64,000 bases of DNA from CBDDFQ01 sp965227035 (GCA_965227035.1 OZ245724.1:3534001-3598000); one strand, 5' to 3'; counted from the stretch's first letter, positions 18,363-27,729 are shown. The notes: generated from the letters alone by a model not told the origin. Made by a program: numbers and translations.

Positions 18363-19376
18363 TTACTTCGCGGCCATCAGCGCGACTGTGGTGTCGAGCA
18401 TGCGGTTGGAGAAGCCCCACTCGTTGTCGTACCAGCTCGACACCTTCACCAGACGGCCGGACACCTTGGTCAGGGTCGCGTCGTAGGTGGACGATGCCGG
18501 GTTGTGGTTGAAGTCGACGCTCACCAGCAACTCGTCGGTGTACTCGAGGATGCCCTTGAGCGGACCGGACTCGGACGCTGCTTTCATGATCTTGTTGATC
18601 TCGTCTACCGAGGTGTCGCGCTTGGCGATGAAAGACAGGTCGACGATGGACACGTTGATCGTGGGCACGCGCATCGCGTAGCCATCGAGCTTGCCGTTCA
18701 GTTCCGGCAGGACCAGACCGACTGCCGACGCTGCGCCGGTCTTGGTCGGGATCATGCTTTGGGTAGCGCTGCGGGCCCGGCGGACATCTTCGTGATAGAC
18801 GTCGGTCAGCTTCTGGTCGTTGGTGTACGAGTGGATCGTGGTCATCAGACCGTTTTCCAGGCCGATCGCGTCATGCAGGGGCTTGACCAGCGGTGCCAGG
18901 CAGTTCGTCGTGCAAGATGCGTTGGAGATGACCGTGTCGGTGCTTTTCAGCACGCCGTGGTTCACGCCGTAGACGATGGTCGCGTCGACATCCTTGCCGC
19001 CGGGAGCCGAGATGATGACCTTCTTCGCGCCGCCTGCCAGATGCTTGGAAGCTGCCGCCTTGGTGGTGAAGAAGCCGGTGCATTCGAGCACTACGTCCAC
19101 ACCCATTTCGCCCCATTTGATGTTCTCGGGATTGCGCTCGGCGATCACCTTGATGCGATCGCCGTTCACGACGATGGAATCGCCATCGGCAGTCACCGTG
19201 CCGGGGAAACGGCCATGCGCCGTGTCGTATTGCGTCAGGTGGGCATTGATCTTCGCATCGCCCAGATCGTTGATCGCGACGATCTGAATGTCGTGTTTCT
19301 TGCCGCCTTCGTAGTGCGCGCGAAGAATATTGCGGCCGATGCGGCCATAACCGTTGATAGCAACTTTGATCGTCAT
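18363..19376 (-). CDS. gap: Glyceraldehyde-3-phosphate dehydrogenase, type I
   Basis: A 337-residue protein starting MTIKVAINGYGRIGRNILR. The NAD-binding Rossmann motif is followed by AINDLGDAK, and the catalytic Cys lies in SNASCTTNCLAPL. The C-terminal SWYDNEWGFSNRMLD block is standard. It oxidises glyceraldehyde-3-phosphate to 1,3-bisphosphoglycerate. It lies 74 nt downstream of tkt on the same strand, a tkt-gap operon known from other Burkholderiales. The 135-nt gap to the next gene downstream (18228-18362) shows no convincing terminator. Confidence 0.97.
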   Translation of the reverse strand: MTIKVAINGYGRIGRNILRAHYEGGKKHDIQIVAINDLGDAKINAHLTQYDTAHGRFPGTVTADGDSIVVNGDRIKVIAERNPENIKWGEMGVDVVLECTGFFTTKAAASKHLAGGAKKVIISAPGGKDVDATIVYGVNHGVLKSTDTVISNASCTTNCLAPLVKPLHDAIGLENGLMTTIHSYTNDQKLTDVYHEDVRRARSATQSMIPTKTGAASAVGLVLPELNGKLDGYAMRVPTINVSIVDLSFIAKRDTSVDEINKIMKAASESGPLKGILEYTDELLVSVDFNHNPASSTYDATLTKVSGRLVKVSSWYDNEWGFSNRMLDTTVALMAAK

Positions 19377-19450
19377 TGGATAAGTCTTTCTTTCTGGTCG
19401 ATGCTTGAGGAAACTTGTCTCTGAAGGGTGGGTGTCTGCGGGGTCTTCGA

Positions 19451-21535
19451 TTATTTGCCCAGGGCCTTGCGAACCGTGTCAGCAAGGTTTTCAGCGGTAA
19501 ATCCAAAGTGCTTGAACAGCACCGGAGCCGGTGCCGATTCGCCGTAGGTGTCGATGCCCACGACCGCCGCGCAGCCGTATTTCCACCAGCCGTCGGTCAC
19601 GCCCATTTCGATGGCGATGCGCGGAATGCCGTCTGGCAACACGGAGCGTTTGTACGCAACGGTCTGGCGATCGAACACCTTGGTGCTCGGCATGGACACC
19701 ACGCGAATCGCGATCTTGCGTGCGGCAAGCAGCTCCTGCGCCTTGAGCGCGAGCTGAACTTCCGATCCGGTCGCGATGATCACGGCTTGCGCCTTCTTCT
19801 TCATGCCCACTTCCGCGGGCTCAGCCAGCACGTAAGCGCCCTTGCTGATGTCTTCCAGCGCCGATTTCGGCAGGTAAGGCAGGTTCTGGCGCGAGAGCAA
19901 CAGTGCGGTGGGGCGATCCGCGTTTTGCAGGGCAACCGCCCAAGCCACCGCAGTTTCAGCGGTATCTGCCGGACGCCAGACATCCAGATTCGGGATCAGA
20001 CGCAAGCTGGCTGCGTGCTCGATCGACTGGTGGGTCGGGCCGTCTTCGCCTAAACCGATGGAGTCGTGGGTAAACACATGAATGACGCGCTTTTTCATGA
20101 GCGCAGCCATGCGGATCGCGTTGCGGCTGTAGTCGCTGAAAGTGAGGAAGGTGCCGCCGTAGGGGATGTATCCGCCATGCAGCGTGACGCCGTTCATGAT
20201 CGCGGCCATGCCGAACTCGCGAACGCCGTAGTTGATGTGACGACCAATGCTTCCTTCAGCTTCGCCGGTAACGACAGCGCCTTTGTCGTCCACGCGGAAC
20301 GCGGCGGTCGACTTGGTGTTGGTGAGGTTGGAGCCGGTCAGATCGGCAGATCCGCCGAGCATTTCGGGCAGGCCGGCGGTGAACGCTTCCAGAGCGATTT
20401 GCGACGCCTTGCGCGATGCCACGGTCTCGGCCTTGAGGTGCGCTGCAACCACTGTGTCGACCGCTGTCTGCGAGAACGACTTGGGCAGCTCGCCCTTCAT
20501 GCGGCGGGTGAACTCGGAGGCGAGCTCGGGGAATTCCTTGGCGTACGCCTTGAACGCATCGTTCCAGCTCGATTCGGCCTTCGCACCCTTGGCTTTGGCG
20601 TCCCATGCGTCGTAGACCGGCTTGGGAATCATGAAAGGCTCATGAGTCCAGCCAAGCATTTCGCGAGTCAGCTTGATTTCTTCTGCGCCCAGCGGCTCGC
20701 CGTGCGCCTTAGCGGTATTGGCGCGATTCGGGCTGCCTTTGCCGATATGCGTGCGGCAGACGATCAGCGTGGGCTTGTCGGCGCTCTTCTTCGCTTGCGC
20801 GATGGCATCGGACACGGCCTTGGCATCGTGACCGTCGATAGGCTTCGCTTTTGTGCCAATGACGTTCCAGCCGGACGCTTCGAAGCGCTTCGGGGTGTCG
20901 TCGATGAACCAGGGCGTGACCTGACCGTCGATGGAAATGCCGTTGTCGTCGTACAGGGCAATCAGCTTTCCGAGCTTCCATGCGCCCGCCAGAGCGATCG
21001 CTTCCTGGCTGATGCCTTCCATGAGGCAGCCGTCGCCCATGAACACGAAAGTGTTGTGGTCGACGATGTCAAGTCCCTTACGGTTGAATTCCGCAGCCAG
21101 AAGTTTTTCAGCCAGCGCCATGCCCACTGCGTTGGTGATGCCCTGTCCGAGCGGGCCGGTGGTGGTTTCCACGCCGGGAGTGACACCGACTTCGGGGTGA
21201 CCGGCGGTCTTGCTGTGCAGCTGGCGGAAATTCTTGAGTTCGCCGATGGGGAGGTCGTAGCCGGTGAGGTGCAGGACCGAATAGATCAGCATCGAGCCGT
21301 GTCCGTTCGAGAGAACGAAGCGGTCGCGATCGAACCAGTGCGGGTTCGTGGGGTTGTGCTTGAGGTGATCGCCCCAGAGAGCGACTGCCATGTCGGCCAT
21401 GCCCATGGGTGCGCCGGGATGTCCGGAATTAGCCTGCTGGACAGCGTCCATGGCGAGGGCGCGAATCGCGCTGGCCATGACGAAGGGGGTGACTGCGCCA
21501 GAGGAGGCTTCGGAGGTAGTGGGCGTGTTGGCCAT
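19451..21535 (-). CDS. tkt: Transketolase
   Basis: A 694-residue protein of usual length. It has AMDAVQQANSGHPGAPMGMADMA at the N-terminus (split motif HPGAPMGMA), the ThDP/Mg site MGDGCLMEGISQEA, the pyrimidine-domain FTHDSIGLGEDGPTHQ, and a C-terminal ligand-binding domain ending with the KHFGFTAENL region. It exchanges two-carbon ketol units between the pentose phosphate pathway and glycolysis. It heads the tkt-gap operon. Its start is divergent from speD with a 136-nt shared promoter region (21536-21671). Confidence 0.97.
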   Translation of the reverse strand: MANTPTTSEASSGAVTPFVMASAIRALAMDAVQQANSGHPGAPMGMADMAVALWGDHLKHNPTNPHWFDRDRFVLSNGHGSMLIYSVLHLTGYDLPIGELKNFRQLHSKTAGHPEVGVTPGVETTTGPLGQGITNAVGMALAEKLLAAEFNRKGLDIVDHNTFVFMGDGCLMEGISQEAIALAGAWKLGKLIALYDDNGISIDGQVTPWFIDDTPKRFEASGWNVIGTKAKPIDGHDAKAVSDAIAQAKKSADKPTLIVCRTHIGKGSPNRANTAKAHGEPLGAEEIKLTREMLGWTHEPFMIPKPVYDAWDAKAKGAKAESSWNDAFKAYAKEFPELASEFTRRMKGELPKSFSQTAVDTVVAAHLKAETVASRKASQIALEAFTAGLPEMLGGSADLTGSNLTNTKSTAAFRVDDKGAVVTGEAEGSIGRHINYGVREFGMAAIMNGVTLHGGYIPYGGTFLTFSDYSRNAIRMAALMKKRVIHVFTHDSIGLGEDGPTHQSIEHAASLRLIPNLDVWRPADTAETAVAWAVALQNADRPTALLLSRQNLPYLPKSALEDISKGAYVLAEPAEVGMKKKAQAVIIATGSEVQLALKAQELLAARKIAIRVVSMPSTKVFDRQTVAYKRSVLPDGIPRIAIEMGVTDGWWKYGCAAVVGIDTYGESAPAPVLFKHFGFTAENLADTVRKALGK

Positions 21536-21671
21536 GAGGCTGTTCCGTGGGAAGAGAGACGAGAAAGGGATACGAGCGTTGCAACCGGAAGGCTCAGGGA
21601 GCGCAGCCAGCCGCTGAACCCGCTATTTTAGGTGACTCCGGCATGCCCCCTTCATCGACTAAAGTTGACCC

Positions 21672-22058
21672 ATGCAAGGCCTGCACCTCACCGCCGATCT
21701 TCACGAATGCCAGTGCGATGCTGTGTGGCTCACCGATGCCGCCGAACTGCACACACGATGCGATGAATTCGTTCGGATCGCAGGGCTTCAGGGAGTCGGG
21801 CATGTCGCCCATACGTTTCCGGAATCTGCGCACGGCGTGGGCGGTGTGACTGCCGCGATTCTGCTGGCCGAATCGCACCTGTGCGTGCACACCTGGCCCG
21901 AGATTCGCGGCGTGACCATAGACGTGTACGTCTGCAATTTCGGCGGCGACTATTCGGCCAAAGCCCAACAACTCATGAAAAGCCTGATCCAGATGTTCCA
22001 ACCGACCGACGCGATCCGCCACGAAATTCATCGCGGCGATCTGAAAGCGCGCGCATGA
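21672..22058 (+). CDS. speD: S-adenosylmethionine decarboxylase proenzyme (class 1B type)
   Basis: A 128-residue protein with the short bacterial/archaeal AdoMetDC fold. The self-cleavage site is Glu67-Ser68 in LLAESHLCVHTWPE; Ser68 becomes the pyruvoyl cofactor. The His and Cys residues needed for processing are nearby (GHVAHTFP; VYVCNFGG). The product, decarboxylated AdoMet, is the aminopropyl donor for spermidine synthesis. The stop overlaps the murU start (ATGA), so speD, murU and pepP are translationally coupled. A membrane-bound aminopropyltransferase-like gene lies 3.8 kb away on the other strand. Confidence 0.93.
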   Translation: MQGLHLTADLHECQCDAVWLTDAAELHTRCDEFVRIAGLQGVGHVAHTFPESAHGVGGVTAAILLAESHLCVHTWPEIRGVTIDVYVCNFGGDYSAKAQQLMKSLIQMFQPTDAIRHEIHRGDLKARA

Positions 22059-22795
22059 AAGCAAGCGCCATCGTTCTTGCCGCAGGTCGCGGCGAACGCA
22101 TGCGTCCCCTCACCGACCTGACGCCGAAACCACTGCTCGAAGTGAAGGGCAAGCCGCTTCTTCAATTGCATCTTGAAGCGTTGATTCGCGGCAACAACAG
22201 CGACGTGATGATCAACACTGCCTGGCTTGGCGAGCAGATCCCGGCGCGATTCGGCGACAAGTTCACGACCTCTGTCGGCTCTGTCAATCTGCATTATTCG
22301 CACGAAGGCGTCGACTTCGGCGGTGCGCTGGAAACCGCCGGCGGAATATCGCGGGTGCTGCCTTACATGGCGAACATTTTCTGGGTGGTGGCCGCTGATA
22401 TCCATGCGCCGTATTTCGTGTTCCACCCGAAAGCGGTCGAACGTTTCTCGCAGTCGTCGGCGCTGGCGCATATCTGGCTGGTGCCCAACCCACCGCACAA
22501 CCCGAATGGCGACTTCTATCTCGACTCCGATGGCGTGGTCGACAACGAAGCGCCCGAGGGAAAATCCAGGCTGACCTATTCGACCATCGGCCTTTACCGC
22601 AAGCAGTTTTTCCTGAGCCCGAACTGCAATGTTCCTTCTGGCAACAAAGAAGGCATCAAAGCCCCACTCGCACCGCTTCTTCGCAGCGCGATGGAGAATG
22701 GACGCGTCACCGGCGAAATCTACAAGGAACCCTGGACCGACGTGGGAACGCCCGAGCGACTGCAGCAACTGAACACGGCAACAGAACTCTTATGA
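22055..22795 (+). CDS. murU: N-acetylmuramate alpha-1-phosphate uridylyltransferase
   Basis: A 246-residue nucleotidyltransferase beginning MKASAIVLAAGRGERMRPLT, the sugar-nucleotidyltransferase signature loop, followed by PKPLLEVKGKPLL. Inside are GGALETAGGI and FWVVAADIHAPY (Mg/UTP site). MurU makes UDP-MurNAc from MurNAc-1-phosphate in the peptidoglycan recycling route that bypasses de novo MurA/MurB synthesis. Its partner kinase AmgK is encoded at 38.8 kb rather than next to it. The ATG overlaps the speD stop and its own stop overlaps the pepP start (ATGA both times). Confidence 0.9.
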   Translation: MKASAIVLAAGRGERMRPLTDLTPKPLLEVKGKPLLQLHLEALIRGNNSDVMINTAWLGEQIPARFGDKFTTSVGSVNLHYSHEGVDFGGALETAGGISRVLPYMANIFWVVAADIHAPYFVFHPKAVERFSQSSALAHIWLVPNPPHNPNGDFYLDSDGVVDNEAPEGKSRLTYSTIGLYRKQFFLSPNCNVPSGNKEGIKAPLAPLLRSAMENGRVTGEIYKEPWTDVGTPERLQQLNTATELL

Positions 22796-24192
22796 CCCTC
22801 ACGACCGCTGAAATCGATATCTACGCGAAACGTCGCCAGCGCGTGGCCGAAGCATTGGGCGCCGATGGCGTCGCGATCGTTCCCACGGCATTGGAGCGTC
22901 CACGCAATCGCGACAGCGACTTTCTGTTCCGCCACGACAGCTACTTCTACTACCTCACCGGATTCACCGAGCCGAACGCATGGCTGGTGATCACTGGCGA
23001 CGGCAAGACGACTTTGTTCTGCGCTCCGAAAGATCTCGAGCGCGAAATCTGGGACGGCTACCGGCTCGGGCCGGATGCGGCACCGGAAGCACTCGGCGTA
23101 AACGCTGCCTCGTCGGTCGATGAACTCGACGCGCAGCTGCCGCGCCTTCTGGAGAATCGCCGTACCGTCTGGTATCCGTTCGCGACTCACAAGGGGCTGG
23201 AGACGAAGGTCGACGGATGGCTGCAGAGCGTTCGCTCGCGGGTTCGATTCGGCGCGCTGTGCCCCGACGAACAGCGAGACCTGTGCAGCGTTCTCGACGA
23301 GATGCGTTTGATCAAGGATGCTCATGAAATCGCCATCCTGAAGCGCGCTGGAAAGATCAGCGCAGGCGCACATATTCGCGCGATGCAGCTGTCGGCCCGG
23401 ATGCTGCGCGAAGGCAAGGACGTGCGGGAATTTCATCTCGATGCCGAACTGCTTCACGAATTCCGTTTGCACGGATCGCAATACCCCGCGTACAGCTCGA
23501 TCGTCGCTGCGGGCGCGAACGCATGCGTCTTGCACTACCGCGCCGACGCGGCGCCGGTTCGCAAGGGCGAGCTAGTGCTGATCGACGCGGGCTGCGAACT
23601 CGATGGTTATGCCAGCGACATCACACGCACATTCCCGGCGGACGGCAAGTTCACAGGACCGCAACGTGCGCTGTACGACCTGGTGCTCGAAGCGCAATAC
23701 GCATCGGTTGCCGCGACCAAGCCCGGCGCACGCTTCAACGATCCGCACGAAGCTACCGTGAAGGTGCTGTCGCAAGGTCTTCTCGATTTGGGATTGCTCG
23801 ACGCGAACAAGGTCGGCACTGTGCAGGACGTGATCGACAAGCGCGCCTACTTCCCGTTCTACATGCACCGCACCAGTCACTGGATGGGCATGGATGTGCA
23901 CGACTGCGGAAGCTATGTCGAGCCGACGGAAATCGGCAGCACGAGCGAGCGGAAAGATCCGCTGTCGGGCGAGAAAATTGCGAATCGTCCGAGCCGGATT
24001 CTTCATCCTGGCATGGTCCTCACGATAGAGCCGGGGCTCTACATTCGCCCATCGGACGATGTGCCTGCGGAGTTTCACAACATCGGCATTCGCATCGAAG
24101 ACGACGCACTGGTGACGTCCGATGGCTGCGAGTTGATGACGCGCGATGTGCCGGTAAACGGCGACGAGATCGAAGCGATCATGCGTGCGTGA
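22792..24192 (+). CDS. pepP: Xaa-Pro aminopeptidase (aminopeptidase P)
   Basis: A 466-residue M24B metallopeptidase. An N-terminal domain (DSDFLFRHDSYFYYLTGF) is followed by the pita-bread catalytic domain with the dinuclear metal ligands: two Asp in IDAGCELDGYASDITRTF, His in HRTSHWMGMDVHDCG, Glu in TIEPGLYI, and Glu in GIRIEDDAL. It removes N-terminal residues preceding proline. It is coupled to murU by a 4-nt overlap. In related genomes pepP commonly follows amgK-murU, so its place here is the remnant of that block without amgK. Confidence 0.95.
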   Translation: MTLTTAEIDIYAKRRQRVAEALGADGVAIVPTALERPRNRDSDFLFRHDSYFYYLTGFTEPNAWLVITGDGKTTLFCAPKDLEREIWDGYRLGPDAAPEALGVNAASSVDELDAQLPRLLENRRTVWYPFATHKGLETKVDGWLQSVRSRVRFGALCPDEQRDLCSVLDEMRLIKDAHEIAILKRAGKISAGAHIRAMQLSARMLREGKDVREFHLDAELLHEFRLHGSQYPAYSSIVAAGANACVLHYRADAAPVRKGELVLIDAGCELDGYASDITRTFPADGKFTGPQRALYDLVLEAQYASVAATKPGARFNDPHEATVKVLSQGLLDLGLLDANKVGTVQDVIDKRAYFPFYMHRTSHWMGMDVHDCGSYVEPTEIGSTSERKDPLSGEKIANRPSRILHPGMVLTIEPGLYIRPSDDVPAEFHNIGIRIEDDALVTSDGCELMTRDVPVNGDEIEAIMRA

Positions 24193-24243
24193 TAGGTGTC
24201 TGATGCGTGCCCGATGCGTCCTTGAGTGCGACCCTGCTCCGGG

Positions 24244-25830
24244 TCAGACCTGCATCCGCGATCCCGCGATGTGGCCGCGGGTGAAAGCTTCTTCGAACAC
24301 CGAGTAGCGCGACCAGTCGCTGTGAGCGAACGAGATGCGGCGGGTTGAAATTTCCATCGGAGCAAACGGCAAACCCGAGGCTACAGGCGTCGGCACCGCC
24401 ATTCCATGCCCGTAGCGGGTGATATCGATGCGCGCCGCTTTGTCTGCGATGTCCGGATGCGGCACGCCGAGTTCGCGAACGATCTCATCGCGCCAGGCGG
24501 TCCATGGTTTGGCTTCGAGTTCGCGCCTTGCAGCAAGATCGTTGCCCAAAGATTTGTACCACGTGAGCACTGTTGGAAGCGGGCGCGGATCGAGTCGTTG
24601 ATGCCCGGCATCGACGTAGCCCAGCGAGTTCACGCCGTAGATCACGTTGTCCCAGCTGAGCGGTGCACCAGGCCGATCGTCGAGCGGCGCATCGATGGCT
24701 ATGTTGGCGACGAGCCATGCCGCCATCGAGGTGCGCGCTGCCGCGTCCACAAGAAACTTCGGCGGCTGCACGACGATTCGCGAAGCGATGAACACCGGCA
24801 ACGCCACGATGCACTGCGGTGCGATCCAGCGTTCTGCACGTTCGGTTTTCACATTCCATAAATCGACGACAACTTCTTTTCGGGTTTCCTCAATTCGCGT
24901 GATCACGCATCCTGTCTGCACCCGACTGCCAAGCGGCGATGCGAGCTTTGCCGATAGCCAGCCGTTGCCCTCAGGCCATGTGAGAACACCGCTCGTTGCG
25001 TCGGGCGAGCTGCCTTCACCTGGAGCTGAAAATCCGTGTCGGCTCGCGAAGTAATGCAGACCTGCCCAAGCCGACACCACGCCGATGCCAGCGCCGTAAT
25101 CGTCGCGGCAGCAGTAATCGAGATACCAAATAAGTCGCTCGTCATCGAGCGAATTATTTGCAAGCCAGGTCTTGAACGTGATCGTCGAAAGCGATCTCAG
25201 CACCGACGCGCCGGATGCACTTCCCCTCGCTGCAGGAATCGCGAATGCGCCGCTTCGCATCTGGTTATCGACCAGAGACGCGAGGTGTCGATACTGCGCG
25301 ATCGTCGACTCGCTCACATCGGCCATCGGAAGCAATCCGTCTTGCCAGATGCCGTTGAAATACAGGCGCTCCTGCGGCGTGTGCACCAGCGACATTTCGT
25401 CGTACTGCCAGCGTCCAGCGACCCGCTTGCGCAGGCCCAACTCTTCGAGCAAATCCTGCACTTCATGGGCACTGTCGTTCGGCACCGGGAGATAGTGCGC
25501 GCCGGTTGGGCAGTTGATGCCTTGCATGGTGTGGCTGCGGCTGTTTCCGCCCGCAGCGTCTTCCAGCTCGAGCACCGCGAAATCTTCGATGCCGCGCATG
25601 CGCAACGCGCGCGCAGCAGCGAGTCCCGCGATGCCACCGCCCGCGATGATCGCGCTGGTCCTGCGCGTGATGACAGGCGCGGGAAGCGGCTTGCCTGATC
25701 GGAGCAGATGTCCGCGTTCCAGCGACACGCCCTTGAACTCGCCGGCAATCTCGTGCGGCGTTCTGTCGCAGGCTGATATTCCGAGCAAGGGCGGCAACGT
25801 CATCGCCGCAAGAACTTCGCGCCGCTTCAA
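24244..25830 (-). CDS. FAD-dependent amine oxidase-like protein with Tat/lipoprotein signal
   Basis: A 528-residue flavoprotein. Near the mature N-terminus is the dinucleotide motif AIIAGGGIAGLAAARALR, followed by the NAD(P)/FAD-linked ELEDAAGGNSRSH typical of the flavin amine oxidase fold. The N-terminus MKRREVLAAMTLPPLLGISAC combines a twin-arginine motif, a hydrophobic stretch and a lipobox ending in Cys, suggesting Tat export and lipid anchoring. I prefer a TTG start at 25830: AAGGTGG sits just upstream and it makes a TTGA overlap with the preceding stop. An ATG at 25848 lacks a ribosome site. It is the last gene of the SPFH-DUF4178-DUF350-SpeE-like cluster, so an amine or polyamine substrate is plausible but unproven. 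Confidence 0.82.
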   Translation of the reverse strand: MKRREVLAAMTLPPLLGISACDRTPHEIAGEFKGVSLERGHLLRSGKPLPAPVITRRTSAIIAGGGIAGLAAARALRMRGIEDFAVLELEDAAGGNSRSHTMQGINCPTGAHYLPVPNDSAHEVQDLLEELGLRKRVAGRWQYDEMSLVHTPQERLYFNGIWQDGLLPMADVSESTIAQYRHLASLVDNQMRSGAFAIPAARGSASGASVLRSLSTITFKTWLANNSLDDERLIWYLDYCCRDDYGAGIGVVSAWAGLHYFASRHGFSAPGEGSSPDATSGVLTWPEGNGWLSAKLASPLGSRVQTGCVITRIEETRKEVVVDLWNVKTERAERWIAPQCIVALPVFIASRIVVQPPKFLVDAAARTSMAAWLVANIAIDAPLDDRPGAPLSWDNVIYGVNSLGYVDAGHQRLDPRPLPTVLTWYKSLGNDLAARRELEAKPWTAWRDEIVRELGVPHPDIADKAARIDITRYGHGMAVPTPVASGLPFAPMEISTRRISFAHSDWSRYSVFEEAFTRGHIAGSRMQV

Positions 25831-27398
25831 TGCGCCACCTTGCCCCATTCGAGTTCGTAGGTGTTGACCAGCGCCTGATTCGACAATCGATTCGGCTCTG
25901 CCGGCACCCGCCCCATGTCCTGCGGAAAATCGAACAGCTGCGGGAGCGACTGCAAGTTCAGGAATCGAAGATTCGATGGCAACGTGGTCGGCAATCTATA
26001 CGGCCGTTTGCTCGCCACCACGAAGCCCCATTCGCCGAAGCTGGGCACGTGCGCGTGATACGGCGTGGTCAAAAACCCGGCCGCTTCAATGGTCGACACC
26101 ACGGTCCAGAAACTCTTGCGCGCAACCAAGGGCGACGTGGTCTGAATCACCGCGTAACCGCTCGCAGAAAGACGCCGTTCGAGCAGCGCGTAAAACGATG
26201 TCGTGTACAGCTTGCCGATGGAGAAGTTGGTCGGGTCTGGAAAGTCCACGATCATCACATCGAACATGTCCTGCGCGTCATTGGCGTTCTCCAGCCACTT
26301 GAACGCGTCAGCGTTGACGATGTGCACCTTGGGCGAGAGCAGCGAATCGGCGTTGAGTTTTCGCAGCATCGGATCGGTGGAGAAAAGACGCGTCATGTTC
26401 GGGTCGAGTTCCACCAGCGTGATGCTTTCTACCGACGGATATTTCAGCAGTTCGCGAACCGCCATGCCGTCGCCGCCGCCCAGCACCGCCACTCGTTTCG
26501 CGCCTCCACCACCCGATGCGAACGCGGCCATCACCGGATGCACCAGAGCTTCGTGATACCGATATTCATCGCGCTCGGCGAATTGCAGATTACCGTTGAG
26601 AAACAGTCGATGCCCTGCCGCGCCGTTGGTCACGATGATCCGCTGCCACGGCGATGTTTCCGCAATCACGACCTTGTCCTGATAGAACTTGTCTTCCGCC
26701 AGCGTGGTCACGTGACCCGCATACGCGAAGCCGGCGATCAACGCGAACACGACGCCGGCACCTGCGAACACATGCGAGCGGATGGCACGAATGTCGTGAC
26801 GAAAAAGCCAGAGCGCCCAGACCGCGACGGCTGCGTTCAGAAGCCCGAAGAAAACGCCTGTGCGAATCAACCCGAGTTGGGGCACGAGAAGCAGCGGGAA
26901 CGCGACCGACACCGCGAGTGCGCCGAGGTAATCGAAGGTGAGAACCTGCGAGACGAGATCTTTTAACGCGACATTGCGCTTGAGGATTCGCATCACCAAT
27001 GGAATCTCGAGACCGACCAGCATGCCGACCAGGAACACCATCGCGTAAAGCAGGAACCTGAACGCACTGGGCACGTAGGCGTTCACGATGAACAGCGTCA
27101 TCGGAAGTAGTCCGCCGATCAATGCAATCAGCAACTCGACACGCAAAAAATGCGCGGGCAACTGGCGTGTGAAGTAACGCGAGATCCAGCTACCTATACC
27201 CATCGCGAACAGGTAGCAGCCGATGATGGTCGAGAACTGCAGAACCGAATCGCCCAGCACATACGACGCCAGCGCGCCCGCTGCGAGTTCGTAGACGAGT
27301 CCGCACGCGGCAACGACGAACACGCTCGCGAGTAGCGCGATGTCCATGGGGCGCACTGCCCGCGCCTCACCCGTAAGCCGATCTGCTTTAGTGCTCAA
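25827..27398 (-). CDS. Membrane-embedded spermidine-synthase-like aminopropyltransferase
   Basis: A 523-residue protein. The first 230 residues form about seven membrane helices (for example IALLASVFVVAACGLVYELA and TIIGCYLFAMGIGSWI). The C-terminal half is a spermidine-synthase-like domain: RLFLNGNLQFAERDEYRYHE, the AdoMet-type motif VAVLGGGDGMAVRELLKY, VELDPNMTRLF, and IVDFPDPTNFSIGKLYT where classical SpeE has an SDP motif. It would transfer aminopropyl groups from decarboxylated AdoMet (SpeD is encoded nearby) to an amine, possibly at the membrane. It begins 31 nt after the DUF350-like gene and overlaps the FAD oxidase gene. The acceptor is unknown. Confidence 0.87.
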   Translation of the reverse strand: MSTKADRLTGEARAVRPMDIALLASVFVVAACGLVYELAAGALASYVLGDSVLQFSTIIGCYLFAMGIGSWISRYFTRQLPAHFLRVELLIALIGGLLPMTLFIVNAYVPSAFRFLLYAMVFLVGMLVGLEIPLVMRILKRNVALKDLVSQVLTFDYLGALAVSVAFPLLLVPQLGLIRTGVFFGLLNAAVAVWALWLFRHDIRAIRSHVFAGAGVVFALIAGFAYAGHVTTLAEDKFYQDKVVIAETSPWQRIIVTNGAAGHRLFLNGNLQFAERDEYRYHEALVHPVMAAFASGGGGAKRVAVLGGGDGMAVRELLKYPSVESITLVELDPNMTRLFSTDPMLRKLNADSLLSPKVHIVNADAFKWLENANDAQDMFDVMIVDFPDPTNFSIGKLYTTSFYALLERRLSASGYAVIQTTSPLVARKSFWTVVSTIEAAGFLTTPYHAHVPSFGEWGFVVASKRPYRLPTTLPSNLRFLNLQSLPQLFDFPQDMGRVPAEPNRLSNQALVNTYELEWGKVAH

Positions 27399-27429
27399 GC
27401 GAAGTCATCCGTAAAGATCAACCGTGGGG

Positions 27430-27651
27430 TCATCCATGTATGGCAGCCGCGACTATCAGGCAGATGCCGAGCGCCATTGCAGCGACTACCAAGCCGAGCG
27501 CCACGTTCTGCTTCTCGACGATCTCCGCCCAGAGGTCGTAGGGCGTGATCTTGTCGATCAACAGAAAGCAGAGCCAGAAAATCAGGACTCCGATGATCGC
27601 GAAAAGAATCGAGCCGAGGAATGCGGCGGGACGCAGCCATTCAAGTGCCAT
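27430..27651 (-). CDS. DUF350-like small membrane protein
   Basis: A 73-residue protein with two membrane helices, about residues 10-32 and 50-70. Between them is the short cytoplasmic or periplasmic stretch LIDKITPYDLWAEIVEKQN, followed by VALGLVVAAMALGICLIVAAAIHG. The T-P-x-D-L-x-x-E-I and N-x-A-L-G-x-x-x-x patterns match DUF350 (YjfL) proteins, which usually carry two such units; this one is a single unit and probably oligomerises. Function is not established for the family. It sits between the DUF4178-like and SpeE-like genes, the partners with which DUF350 genes tend to occur. Confidence 0.82.
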   Translation of the reverse strand: MALEWLRPAAFLGSILFAIIGVLIFWLCFLLIDKITPYDLWAEIVEKQNVALGLVVAAMALGICLIVAAAIHG

Positions 27652-27729
27652 GTCGTTCTCCTGTGAGTGAATGCCAAACTGAAATTGAGCGAGGGGAATG
27701 ACAGCCGAGTGCGCAGAACAATGCGTACA

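Noticed and set aside
20066..21631. 521-codon open frame opposite tkt
   Set aside because: Entirely antisense to transketolase; composition and lack of motifs mark it as a shadow.
24193..24243. Hairpin between pepP and the FAD oxidase gene
   Set aside because: GACCC/GGGTC is only 5 bp without a T-run; too weak to call a terminator.
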